Origin: RPRB01 sp035519675
GTDB taxonomy: Bacteria > Myxococcota > Myxococcia > Myxococcales > Myxococcaceae
Direction: 5' to 3'
Length of the DNA: 64,000 nt
NCBI GenBank assembly: GCA_035519675.1
Contig: DATIWB010000120.1
Span: 62,001-126,000, forward strand
Positions within the stretch are counted from its first letter, which is position 1, and each line of letters opens with the position of its first letter. Both the position numbers and the translations under genes were made by a program. The notes beneath the pieces were generated by a model. It was not told the DNA's origin and made no database searches. It saw only the letters and a program-made list of their open reading frames with translations. Below are positions 33,210-40,730 of this stretch, piece by piece.

Positions 33210-35242
33210 CCGGCGGTCACCAGCGTGCCGACACCGTGGTCGGTGAAGAGCTCGGCGATGGTGGCGTGGGCCAGCCGGCCGTCGAGCACGTGGACCCGCT
33301 CCACCCCGCCGGCGAGCGCACGGAGGATGGCGTGGACCAGCGGCTTGCTCTGCTGAGGGACGGCGCCGTCGGCGAGCTGCCGCTCGAGGTCGGCGACCGT
33401 CAGCTGGTTGCGGACCTCTCCGCCGGAGACGAGCCCCTTGGCATCCTGGAGGAGGATGAGCTTGGGCGCCCCGAGCGCGATGGCCACCTCGGCGGCGGCG
33501 CCCTCGGGCGAGAGGTGGAGCGTCTCGCCGCCCGGGCCGATCCCCACCGGGGCGATGACCGGGAGGTAGTCCTTCTCCATCAGCATCTCCAGGAACGCCC
33601 GGTTCACCTCGCGGACCTCGCCCATGCGCTCGCCCGGAGCGACGGCGTCGGACGCCGAGGGGACGGCACGAAGCAATGGGCCGTCCTTGCCCGAGACGCC
33701 CACCGCGCGGCCACCGCCGGCATTGAGCAGCGCGACCAGATCTCCGGTGATGCGACCGGTGAGGACCATCTCCAGCACGTCGGGGTCGACCGGCGGCATC
33801 CCCTCCTCGGGCGGGACGGCGCCGTGCACCACCACCGGCCGGAGCCCCACCGAGCGGAGGAGGACCACGTCCTCGCAGAAGCTCGCCCGGTTCGAGCTCT
33901 TCCGGAGCCCCTCGCCGCCGTAGCCCAGCACGCAGGTCGTCCCCGAGAACCGGGAGATGTACTTCAGCGCCTCCACCAGCAGGGTCTGCTTGAAGCCCGG
34001 GCTGTACCGGGTGAGCCGGTCCTCGCGCCGCACCGAGCCGTCCGCCTGGGGGACGATCAGCGAGGTGTAGTCGGCGTTGATCTTCACGTAGTCGTAGCTG
34101 AAGTCGCAGCCCCAGGCGGTGCCCGAGTCCTTGCCGGCGGCGAGCGCCACCTCCACCACCACCTCCGGCTCCCGCATCCGGGCCCGCAGCGTCTCCGGGT
34201 CGTGCGGCTGGGGCGCGCGGTCGCCGAACACCCGGATGCCCTGGATCCGAACCTCGGCCTGCTCGGGGTCGATCGGATAGTCCTGGCTCCCCGCGCGAGC
34301 GCCGACGGTGGCCAGGACCCGCCCCCAGTTGGGATCCGCACCGAACAGGGCCGTCTTCACCAGCGGGGAGACCGCGATGGCCTTGCTGATGTCCCGGGCG
34401 ATGGCGGCGCTCGGCGCCTGGGTGATCTCCACCGTGAGCAGCTTGGTGGCCCCCTCGCCGTCGGCGGCGATGTCCCGGGCCAGCTCGCTGCAGACGTCGG
34501 TGAGGGCGGCGCAGAAGCTCTCGAAGTCCGGTCCCGCCTCGCCGACCGGCGCATTGGCCGCCATGCCGTTGGCCAGGGCGAAGACGCAATCGTTGGTGCT
34601 CATGTCCCCGTCGACGACCACGGCATGGAAGCTGGCGTCCACCGCGCTGCGCAGCGCCCGGGCCAGGACCGGCGGCGGGACCGCGGCGTCGGTGCAGACC
34701 ACGGCGATCATCGTCGCCATCTGGGGGGCGATCATCCCCGAGCCCTTGGCGAAGCCGAGGATGCTCACCTCCCGCCCGCCGAGGTGGAGCGACCGGCGTG
34801 CCACCTTGGGATGGGTGTCGGTGGTCAGGATCGCCTCGGCCGCCGGCTCGCAGCTCGCGCCGAGGGACTCGGCGAGGCGGGAGAGGCTCTGGGTGATCTT
34901 CTCCACCGGCAGCGGGACGCCGATGACGCCGGTGCTGGCGGTGAAGGTCGACTCCGGTGGGACGCTCAGGACCGCGCCGAGCGCACGGCGGACCTGGACC
35001 ACGTCCTTGCGGCCCTGGTCGCCGGTGAGCGCGTTGGCGTTACCGCTGTTCACCAGGATGGCACGGACGCCGGTGGCGGGGAGCCGCGGCTCGGCATCCT
35101 GCACCGGGGCGGCCTGCGCGCGGTTGATGGTGAAGCAGCCGGCGCCGGATGCGGGCACGTCGCTGACCACCAGCGCCAGGTCCTTCTTCGCCGGCTTGAT
35201 GCCCGCATGGAGGCCGGCGAACCGGAAGCCCTGGACCATCAT
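33206..35242 (-). CDS. argJ: ArgJ fused to a degenerate ArgB-like kinase domain
   Basis: One uninterrupted 678-aa frame. Residues 1-396 are ArgJ (ornithine acetyltransferase): the self-cleavage/nucleophile motif KGSGMIAPQMATM with Thr177, DGDMSTND, and the terminal TAWGCDFSYDYVKINADY are intact, so that half should be active. Residues 417-678 resemble N-acetylglutamate kinase (LKYISRFSGTT, VEMVL-like EMVLTGRITGDLV, VGVSGKDG, HVLDGRLAHATIAELFTD) but, by eye against E. coli NAGK, catalytic Lys8 is Gly440, Asn158 is His576, Asp162 is Glu580 and Lys217 falls on Leu635 (Lys633 nearby). The GGGP substrate loop is replaced by HGAVPPEEG and about 20 residues are missing after it. The kinase half looks non-catalytic; another argB would then be needed. 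It overlaps argR and argC. Confidence 0.85.
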   Translation of the reverse strand: MMVQGFRFAGLHAGIKPAKKDLALVVSDVPASGAGCFTINRAQAAPVQDAEPRLPATGVRAILVNSGNANALTGDQGRKDVVQVRRALGAVLSVPPESTFTASTGVIGVPLPVEKITQSLSRLAESLGASCEPAAEAILTTDTHPKVARRSLHLGGREVSILGFAKGSGMIAPQMATMIAVVCTDAAVPPPVLARALRSAVDASFHAVVVDGDMSTNDCVFALANGMAANAPVGEAGPDFESFCAALTDVCSELARDIAADGEGATKLLTVEITQAPSAAIARDISKAIAVSPLVKTALFGADPNWGRVLATVGARAGSQDYPIDPEQAEVRIQGIRVFGDRAPQPHDPETLRARMREPEVVVEVALAAGKDSGTAWGCDFSYDYVKINADYTSLIVPQADGSVRREDRLTRYSPGFKQTLLVEALKYISRFSGTTCVLGYGGEGLRKSSNRASFCEDVVLLRSVGLRPVVVHGAVPPEEGMPPVDPDVLEMVLTGRITGDLVALLNAGGGRAVGVSGKDGPLLRAVPSASDAVAPGERMGEVREVNRAFLEMLMEKDYLPVIAPVGIGPGGETLHLSPEGAAAEVAIALGAPKLILLQDAKGLVSGGEVRNQLTVADLERQLADGAVPQQSKPLVHAILRALAGGVERVHVLDGRLAHATIAELFTDHGVGTLVTAG

Positions 35243-36303
35243 GGCGAGACTCCGGGGAAGGGCTCGAGCGCGGTTCGCTCCGGGAGGCCGAGCATGAGGT
35301 TCAGGTTCTGAACCGCCTGGCTCGCCGCTCCCTTGAGGAGGTTGTCGATCGCCGAGACCACCACCACCCGGCCCGGGTCGAAGCCCGCGTCGGCGGCGGA
35401 GACCGCCACCGAGGCGCGGGGTGTACCGGCGACGCGGGCGATGGACACCTGCTCGGGCGCATCGAGCACCTCGACCAGCGGCTCGTCGCGGTAGGCGGCG
35501 TGAAGAGCCTCGGCCAGGGCGCTCGGGCCGGCGCCCGGGGCGAGCCGCGCCGAGGCGGTGGAGAGGATGCCCCGCCTGATGGGAAGGAGGTGCGGGGTGA
35601 AGGTGAGGCGCACGGCCTTGCCTGCGCCGCGGGCGAGCGACTGGGCGATCTCCGGGGTGTGCTGGTGGCGAAGGACCTTGTAGGGCCGGACGTCATCGGC
35701 CACCTCGCAGAAGCTGTAGGCCTCGGAGGCCTGGCGGCCGGCGCCGGAGACACCGGACGCGGCGTCGATGACGATGGACTCGTCGGCGAGGAGCCCCGCC
35801 CGGAGCAGGGGCACGAGCGCCAGCGCCGCGGCCGTGGGGTAGCAGCCGGGGTTGGCGACGAGGCGGGCGGAGGCGATGGCCTTGCGGTCGACCAGCTCCG
35901 GCAGGCCGAACACCGAGGTGCCCAGCAACGCCGGTCGCCGGTGCTCGAAGCCGTAGTGCCTCGGGTAGGCGGCCGCGTCGGCGAGGCGGAACGCGCCCGA
36001 GAGGTCCACCACCTTCACCCCGCGCTCGAGGAGGGCGGGGGCGAGCTCCATCGACGCCTCGGCCGGGGTGGCGAGCAGCACCACCGCACAGCCCTCCGAG
36101 GCCTTCAGCGCCTGGGCGTTGGGACCGTAGGCCAGGGCCCCCAGCGCCCCGCCGATGCCGGTCCTCGCCCTGACGGTCGCACCCTCCCAGCGGTCGCTGG
36201 CGACGAAGCGGACCTCCACCGCCGGGTGGGCGGCGAGGATGCGGCAGAGCTCGATGCCGGAGTAGCCGGACGCGCCGACCACCCCGATGGCATACTTATG
36301 CAT
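35239..36303 (-). CDS. argC: N-acetyl-gamma-glutamyl-phosphate reductase
   Basis: This 354-aa NADPH-dependent reductase is the first gene of the operon. The Rossmann motif VVGASGYSGIELCRIL is near residue 7, the catalytic Cys is in NPGCYPT, and the PHLLPIRRG segment supplies the active-site His. It reduces N-acetylglutamyl phosphate to the semialdehyde. ATG at 36303 is the family start; the upstream frame is outside the ARG-box region and unsupported. Its start codon is embedded in the proposed ArgR operator. The stop overlaps the argJ start (ATGA). Confidence 0.92.
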   Translation of the reverse strand: MHKYAIGVVGASGYSGIELCRILAAHPAVEVRFVASDRWEGATVRARTGIGGALGALAYGPNAQALKASEGCAVVLLATPAEASMELAPALLERGVKVVDLSGAFRLADAAAYPRHYGFEHRRPALLGTSVFGLPELVDRKAIASARLVANPGCYPTAAALALVPLLRAGLLADESIVIDAASGVSGAGRQASEAYSFCEVADDVRPYKVLRHQHTPEIAQSLARGAGKAVRLTFTPHLLPIRRGILSTASARLAPGAGPSALAEALHAAYRDEPLVEVLDAPEQVSIARVAGTPRASVAVSAADAGFDPGRVVVVSAIDNLLKGAASQAVQNLNLMLGLPERTALEPFPGVSP

Positions 36304-36322
36304 TTCTGGCGCATACCTATAC
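36290..36322. promoter_or_regulatory. Pair of ARG-box-like palindromes over the argC start
   Basis: GCATACTTATGC (36290-36301) is a perfect dyad and GCATACCTATAC (36311-36322) a near copy. Their centres are 21 bp apart, the spacing of tandem ARG boxes bound by one ArgR hexamer. They form an AT-rich island in GC-rich DNA, cover the argC ATG and the putative -10, and argR is in the operon. Confidence 0.55.
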
Positions 36323-36342
36323 GTACCGGCCCGCGGATGCAA
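36316..36342 (-). promoter_or_regulatory. Putative promoter of the arg operon
   Basis: On the minus strand TTGCAT (36342-36337) is followed by 15 nt and TATAGG (36321-36316), with TAGGTA at 17-nt spacing as an alternative -10. Transcription would begin only a few bases before the argC ATG, and the proposed operators overlap it. Confidence 0.35.
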
Positions 36343-36370
36343 GCGACGCCTGCGTGGCGGATCCCCGCTC

Positions 36371-36985
36371 CTACGCCGTGCCCGGGGAGAAGGACGATGC
36401 GCCGCGCGGCCGCGGCTCGAGCACCCGCAGCGCCACCTCCGCCGCCATCTCCAGCTCGGCGCGGCGAACGCCGGCCCGGGCCAGCACCGACAGCCCGTGC
36501 CCCTCGGCGGCGAAGAAGCGCGCCAGGGTCCGGACATTCTCCCGGCCCACCAGGTCCGGGTCGCGGGCCAGCGCCTCCTGGAGCCGGTCGGTGGACGCCC
36601 GCACGCCGGCGACCACCCGCTCCATCAGCGGCTCGGGCACCGTGCTGCAGCCAGTCAGCGTGTTCAGCATCAGGCAGCCCCGCGGGCCGCCGGTCTGCGT
36701 CGCCTTCTCGATCAGCACCTTGAACCAGGCCCGGACCGCCTCCGCCCCGGCCGCGGGCGGGTCGAGCACCTCCATCAACGCGCCGTTCACCCGCTCTGCG
36801 TAGCGGTGAAGCACCGCCTCGAACAGCTGCGCCTTGTCGCCGAAGGTGGCGTAGAGGCTCGCCCGGTTGACCCCGAGCGCGTCGACCAGGTCCCGCACGC
36901 TGGTCGCCTCGTAGCCCCGGGCCCAGAAGAGGTCTGTCGCGCGGTCGAGCGCCTCGTCGACATCGAATTCCCGCGGGCGGCCCAT
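36371..36985 (-). CDS. TetR-family transcriptional repressor
   Basis: This 204-aa protein opens with a typical TetR helix-turn-helix (ALDRATDLFWARGYEATSVRDLVDALGVNRASLYATFGDK, residues about 11-50) and a divergent ligand-binding domain with a TetR_C-like CLMLNTLTGCS segment. ATG at 36985 gives the usual MGRPREFD start. It is divergent from an SDR gene, and a perfect 14-bp palindrome stands in the 148-bp gap, so it probably represses the SDR gene and itself. Ligand unknown. Confidence 0.85.
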   Translation of the reverse strand: MGRPREFDVDEALDRATDLFWARGYEATSVRDLVDALGVNRASLYATFGDKAQLFEAVLHRYAERVNGALMEVLDPPAAGAEAVRAWFKVLIEKATQTGGPRGCLMLNTLTGCSTVPEPLMERVVAGVRASTDRLQEALARDPDLVGRENVRTLARFFAAEGHGLSVLARAGVRRAELEMAAEVALRVLEPRPRGASSFSPGTA

Positions 36986-37044
36986 GACCCCGGGATTGTA
37001 ACCCCTGGATTTACGGCGGGCTGCTCCCGTCACATCGCTGTTTC

Positions 37045-37058
37045 GGAACGAGCGTTCC
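37045..37058. promoter_or_regulatory. TetR-type operator between tetR and SDR genes
   Basis: GGAACG-AG-CGTTCC is a perfect inverted repeat with a 2-nt centre, of a form commonly bound by TetR-family repressors, in the divergent 148-bp gap. It lies 60 nt upstream of the regulator start and 76 nt upstream of the SDR start. Confidence 0.6.
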
Positions 37059-37133
37059 ATTATGCGCATCCAAGAGGCCGCATCCGGTCCCGGGGCCTTT
37101 CGCTCCGGAGGGGTGACGAGGGAGCACAGGTCC

Positions 37134-37889
37134 ATGAAGCGCTTCGATTCGAAGGTGGTGCTGGTGCTGGGCGGTAACGCGGGCATCGGCCGGGCGGCGG
37201 CGGAGGCGTTCGCCCGCGAGGGCGCCCGGGTGGTGGTCTCGGCCCGGCGGGAGGAGCAGGGCGTGGCGGTGGTCCAGGCCATCCAGAAGGCCGGCGGGAC
37301 GGCGAAGTTCATCCGCGCCGACGTGGCCAAGGAGGCCGACATCAAGGCGGCCATCGACGGCACGGTGAAGGAGTTCGGGCAGCTCGACGCGCTGTTCAAC
37401 AATGCGGGGATCGAGGGGAAGAACGGCCCCATCGGCGATCTGTCGGCCGGCGACTTCGACGAGACCTTCGCGGTCAACGCCCGCGGCACCTGGCTCGCCA
37501 TGAAGCACGCCCTCCCCCACCTGGCGAAGACCCGCGGAACCATCGTGAACAACAGCTCGGTGGTCGGCGAGATCGGCATCCCCAACATCTCCGTCTACTC
37601 GGCCAGCAAGGGCGCGGTGAACGCCCTCACCCGTACCGCGGCCATGGAGTTCATCCCCCAGGGCGTCCGGGTCAACGCGGTCGCCCCGGGGCCCATCGAG
37701 ACCGACATGGCCGCCCGGATGTTCGGCGGGCTCGAGGCCTTCCGGGCCTACTTCAAGCCGCAGATCCCAGCCGGCGGCCCGGGCGTGGTGGAGGACGTCG
37801 CCGAGGCGGTGCTCTACCTGGCCTCGCCGGAGTCCCGCTTCGTGGTCGGGCAGGTGCTGACCGTCGACGGCGGCGTCAGCGCTCGCTGA
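37134..37889 (+). CDS. Short-chain dehydrogenase/reductase
   Basis: This 251-aa classical SDR has the cofactor motif GGNAGIGRAAAE (TGxxxGIG variant, residues 12-23), the catalytic Ser-Tyr-Lys in NNSSVVGEIG..VYSASKGAV, and NNAG at about 87-90. The C-terminal LTVDGGVSAR is typical. It reduces or oxidises a carbonyl/alcohol with NAD(P); the substrate is unknown. Probably induced when the divergent TetR regulator releases the operator between them. Confidence 0.85.
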   Translation: MKRFDSKVVLVLGGNAGIGRAAAEAFAREGARVVVSARREEQGVAVVQAIQKAGGTAKFIRADVAKEADIKAAIDGTVKEFGQLDALFNNAGIEGKNGPIGDLSAGDFDETFAVNARGTWLAMKHALPHLAKTRGTIVNNSSVVGEIGIPNISVYSASKGAVNALTRTAAMEFIPQGVRVNAVAPGPIETDMAARMFGGLEAFRAYFKPQIPAGGPGVVEDVAEAVLYLASPESRFVVGQVLTVDGGVSAR

Positions 37890-38015
37890 GCGGTCCTGGA
37901 GGGCGGCGGGGCGACGCCCTGGTGGGCAGGGCGCCAGTTGGACCGAGGTCGTACACCTCCCGGCGGCTCGGAGAGACTCGGGCCGGTGCTCCCGGCCCGG
38001 GTGTACCGTCCGGCC

Positions 38016-38852
38016 ATGCCGAACCTGGCACTGGTCGAAATGAAGGAGCTGTCGTCCTTCCGGAAGATCGCGCTCGGCACCTGGCGGACGGCGTACGACC
38101 CGTCCATCTACGGCACGCTGGTGCTGCGGATGGACCGCGCGCTGGCGTACATCGCGCGGTTCCGCGAGCAGACCGGCCGTCGCCTCACCGTCAGCCACCT
38201 GATGGCCAAGGCCTCGGCGATGGCGCTCCAGGCGTGCCCCGAGGCGAATGCGATCCTCCGCTGGAACCGCATCTACCTGAGGCAGCGGATCGGGGTGTTC
38301 TTCCAGGTGCTGATGACCGACGAGGGAGAGGAGAAGGCCGACCTCTCCGGCGCCACGCTCTACGATCTGGAGCAAAAGTCCCTCCTGGAGATCGTCGACG
38401 AGTTCGAGAAGAAGGTCGCGCTGGTGCGCCAGCGTGAGGACCCCGCGCTGGAGAAGACGCGCGGGACCTTCCAGCGCCTGCCCTACCTGCTCCTCCGGCC
38501 CTTCCTCCGGCTGCTCTCCTTCCTCTGCTACACGCTGAACCTGGATCTCCGGCGTCTGGGGATCGCCTCGGACCCCTTCGGTAGCCTGATGATCACCAAC
38601 GTCGGAAGCCTGGGACTCGACACCGCCTACGCGCCGCTGGTCCCGTTCTCGCGCGTGCCGATGCTCTTCGCCGTCGGCGAGGCGACGGAGCACGTCCTGG
38701 TGGAGAACGGACAGGTGATGGTGGGAAAGACCATGAGCGTCAACGCGACGCTCGATCACCGGGTCATCGACGGGTTCCATGCCGCCAGGATCGCCAGGGT
38801 CCTGCGGGAATGGATGGAGGACCCGGAGGCGCACTTCGACGCGCTCGGCTGA
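38016..38852 (+). CDS. Stand-alone 2-oxoacid dehydrogenase E2-type acyltransferase domain
   Basis: This 278-aa protein matches the catalytic core of dihydrolipoyl acyltransferases (E2): SLGLDTAYAPLVPFSRVPM and the C-terminal active-site motif DHRVIDG with His248 and Asp252. Unlike true E2 it has no lipoyl domain and no E1-binding domain, and contains a hydrophobic insertion (LLLRPFLRLLSFLCYTLNL, about residues 150-170). Chloramphenicol acetyltransferase-like enzymes share this fold, so it may be a free acyltransferase. No E1 or E3 genes are near. ATG at 38016 was chosen because similarity begins there. Confidence 0.75.
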   Translation: MPNLALVEMKELSSFRKIALGTWRTAYDPSIYGTLVLRMDRALAYIARFREQTGRRLTVSHLMAKASAMALQACPEANAILRWNRIYLRQRIGVFFQVLMTDEGEEKADLSGATLYDLEQKSLLEIVDEFEKKVALVRQREDPALEKTRGTFQRLPYLLLRPFLRLLSFLCYTLNLDLRRLGIASDPFGSLMITNVGSLGLDTAYAPLVPFSRVPMLFAVGEATEHVLVENGQVMVGKTMSVNATLDHRVIDGFHAARIARVLREWMEDPEAHFDALG

Positions 38853-38929
38853 CGGGTACGGGACAGCAACCACTGTGACCTGAGCGAGGATCCCAAGCTT
38901 TCTGCAGCGCCTCCTCCCTCGGTCAACAG

Positions 38930-38967
38930 TTCCTATGAAAAATAGGAAATACAGCGCGTCGTCCTAT
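38930..38967. promoter_or_regulatory. Operator-like dyad upstream of the AsnC-type gene
   Basis: TTCCTAT (38930-38936) and ATAGGAA (38942-38948) are perfect 7-bp arms around GAAAA, and a further TCCTAT half-site (38962-38967) lies 31 bp, about three helical turns, from the first. This AT-rich island sits just before the regulator gene and probably binds it. Confidence 0.5.
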
Positions 38968-39003
38968 TGAACATCCATGGGGAGGGGGCAATATGACGTT
39001 TCC

Positions 39004-39468
39004 ATGGACGACGTCGACGCCGGCATCGTGGACCTCCTCCAGGCGGATGCGCGCCTCACCCAGGCGCAGATCGCCAAGAAGGTGGGCCTGTCACAGCCCT
39101 CGGTGGCTGACCGGATCCGCAAGCTCGAGGAGCAGCGGGTCATCACCGGCTACACCGCGAAGGTGGACCCCCGGAAGCTGGGGAAGGACATCACCGCCTT
39201 CATCGGCGTGGGCATCGAGCACCCGCGGTACTTCGACGCCTTCGCCAAGAAGGTGATGGGACTGGAGGAGGTCCTGGAGTGCCATCGGGTGGCGGGCCAG
39301 GACAGCTACCTGCTCAAGGTGCGGACCGAGAACACCGGCTCGCTCGACCTCCTCCTGACAGAGGGCCTTCGTACGCTCCCCGGCGTCACCCGGACCCACA
39401 CCACCATCGTCCTCTGCTCGGTGAAGGAAGAGACCCACGTCGCGCCGAGGAAGGAGCCAGCGCCATGA
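39004..39468 (+). CDS. Lrp/AsnC-family transcriptional regulator
   Basis: This 154-aa protein has the Lrp layout: N-terminal winged helix (VDAGIVDLLQADARLTQAQIAKKVGLSQPSVADRIRKLE, about residues 3-41) and a C-terminal RAM sensor domain (GQDSYLLKVRT, LPGVTRTHTTIVL). Such proteins sense amino acids. ATG at 39004 begins the HTH at the usual place; the GGAGGGGG is about 15 nt upstream, and an in-frame ATG at 38977 is an alternative. Its stop overlaps the ATG of the aminotransferase, so it may control an amino-acid catabolism step encoded with it. Confidence 0.85.
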   Translation: MDDVDAGIVDLLQADARLTQAQIAKKVGLSQPSVADRIRKLEEQRVITGYTAKVDPRKLGKDITAFIGVGIEHPRYFDAFAKKVMGLEEVLECHRVAGQDSYLLKVRTENTGSLDLLLTEGLRTLPGVTRTHTTIVLCSVKEETHVAPRKEPAP

Positions 39469-40730
39469 CCATCCAGACGGCGAGACGGATGCGGGGGGTC
39501 GTCCCCTCTGCGGTCCGGGAGATTCTCAAGGTGGCGGAGCGGCCCGAGGTGCTGTCCTTCGCCGGAGGTCTGCCGGCGCCGGAGCTCTTCCCCGCCCGGG
39601 AGCTGGCGGACGCCTTCGAGGCGGTGCTGCGAAAGAAGCCCGGGGCGGCGCTGCAGTACGGCATCACCGAGGGGTTTCTCCCGCTGCGCGAGTGGCTGGC
39701 CGAGCGGCTGCGGGCCCGGGGCATCCCGGCCACGGCGGAGAGCGTGATGGTGGTGAGCGGCAGCCAGCAGGGCATCGACCTGGTGGCCCGCGTGCTGCTC
39801 GACCCCGGAGCCACGGTGCTGGTGGAGAACCCCAGCTACCTCGCCGCGCTCCAGGCGTTCGCCGCCTACGAGGCCCGGGTGGTGGCGCTTCCGGGCGACG
39901 AGAACGGGCTACGGACCGAGCTGCTCGAGGACGCGGTGCGGGCGCACCGGCCGGCCCTCGTCTACCTGGTCCCGGACTTCCAGAACCCGAGGGGCACGAC
40001 GCTCGCCCAGGACCGCCGGCGTGAGCTCGCCCGGGTGGCACGGCGTCACGGCGTCCCGGTGCTCGAGGACGACCCGTACGGCGCCCTGCGCTTCGCCGGC
40101 GCGCCCTCCACCCCCATCGCCGCGCTCGCCGACGGCCTCACCTTCCACCTGGGCACCTTCTCCAAGACGCTCGCGCCGGGCTTGCGCCTCGGCTGGGTTC
40201 ACGGGCCCAGGCCGCTGATGCGCACCATGACCATCGCCAAGCAGGCCTGTGATCTCCAGACCGCCACCCTGGCCCAGCACGCGGTGGTCGAGTTGCTGAA
40301 GGACTTCGACTACGAGGCGCACCTCGGACGGATCCGCATCGAGTACCGCCGCCGCCGCGAGGCGATGCTGCAGGCGCTGGAGCGCAGCATGCCCCCCGGC
40401 ACGCGCTGGTCCAGGCCCGACGGCGGTCTCTTCCTCTGGCTCGAGCTGCCCCCGGGGCTGCGGGACGACGACGTGTTCCGCGCCGCCATCGAGCACGCGG
40501 TGGCGGTGGTGCCCGGGAGCGGCTTCTTCGTCGGCCCCCCGGAGCACGGCTTTCTGCGGCTCAACTTCTCCAACCAGTGCGTGGCCAACATCGAGCTGGG
40601 CATCGCCCGCCTGGGGCAAACGCTGGCCGAGCTGCAGGCCACCCCCGCTGCGCCCTCGACCGTCGCCCCGGCGCTCAGTAGGCGTTCCGCGACAGGAACC
40701 CGCCCAGCGCGGTTCGCAGGAGGATCTTGA
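39465..40730 (+). CDS. PLP-dependent aminotransferase (class I/II, LysN/Aro8-like)
   Basis: This 421-aa fold-type I aminotransferase has the Schiff-base lysine in GTFSKTLAPGLRLGW and the NPSYLAALQAF and PDFQNPRGTT motifs of the LysN/2-aminoadipate and branched-chain/aromatic aminotransferase group related to MocR C-terminal domains, but with no HTH. ATG at 39465 overlaps the AsnC-type regulator stop (ATGA), implying coregulation by it. Substrate undetermined. The last 56 nt overlap the convergent glycosylphosphotransferase gene, and the C-terminal tail (TVAPALSRRSATG) is not conserved. Confidence 0.8.
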   Translation: MTIQTARRMRGVVPSAVREILKVAERPEVLSFAGGLPAPELFPARELADAFEAVLRKKPGAALQYGITEGFLPLREWLAERLRARGIPATAESVMVVSGSQQGIDLVARVLLDPGATVLVENPSYLAALQAFAAYEARVVALPGDENGLRTELLEDAVRAHRPALVYLVPDFQNPRGTTLAQDRRRELARVARRHGVPVLEDDPYGALRFAGAPSTPIAALADGLTFHLGTFSKTLAPGLRLGWVHGPRPLMRTMTIAKQACDLQTATLAQHAVVELLKDFDYEAHLGRIRIEYRRRREAMLQALERSMPPGTRWSRPDGGLFLWLELPPGLRDDDVFRAAIEHAVAVVPGSGFFVGPPEHGFLRLNFSNQCVANIELGIARLGQTLAELQATPAAPSTVAPALSRRSATGTRPARFAGGS

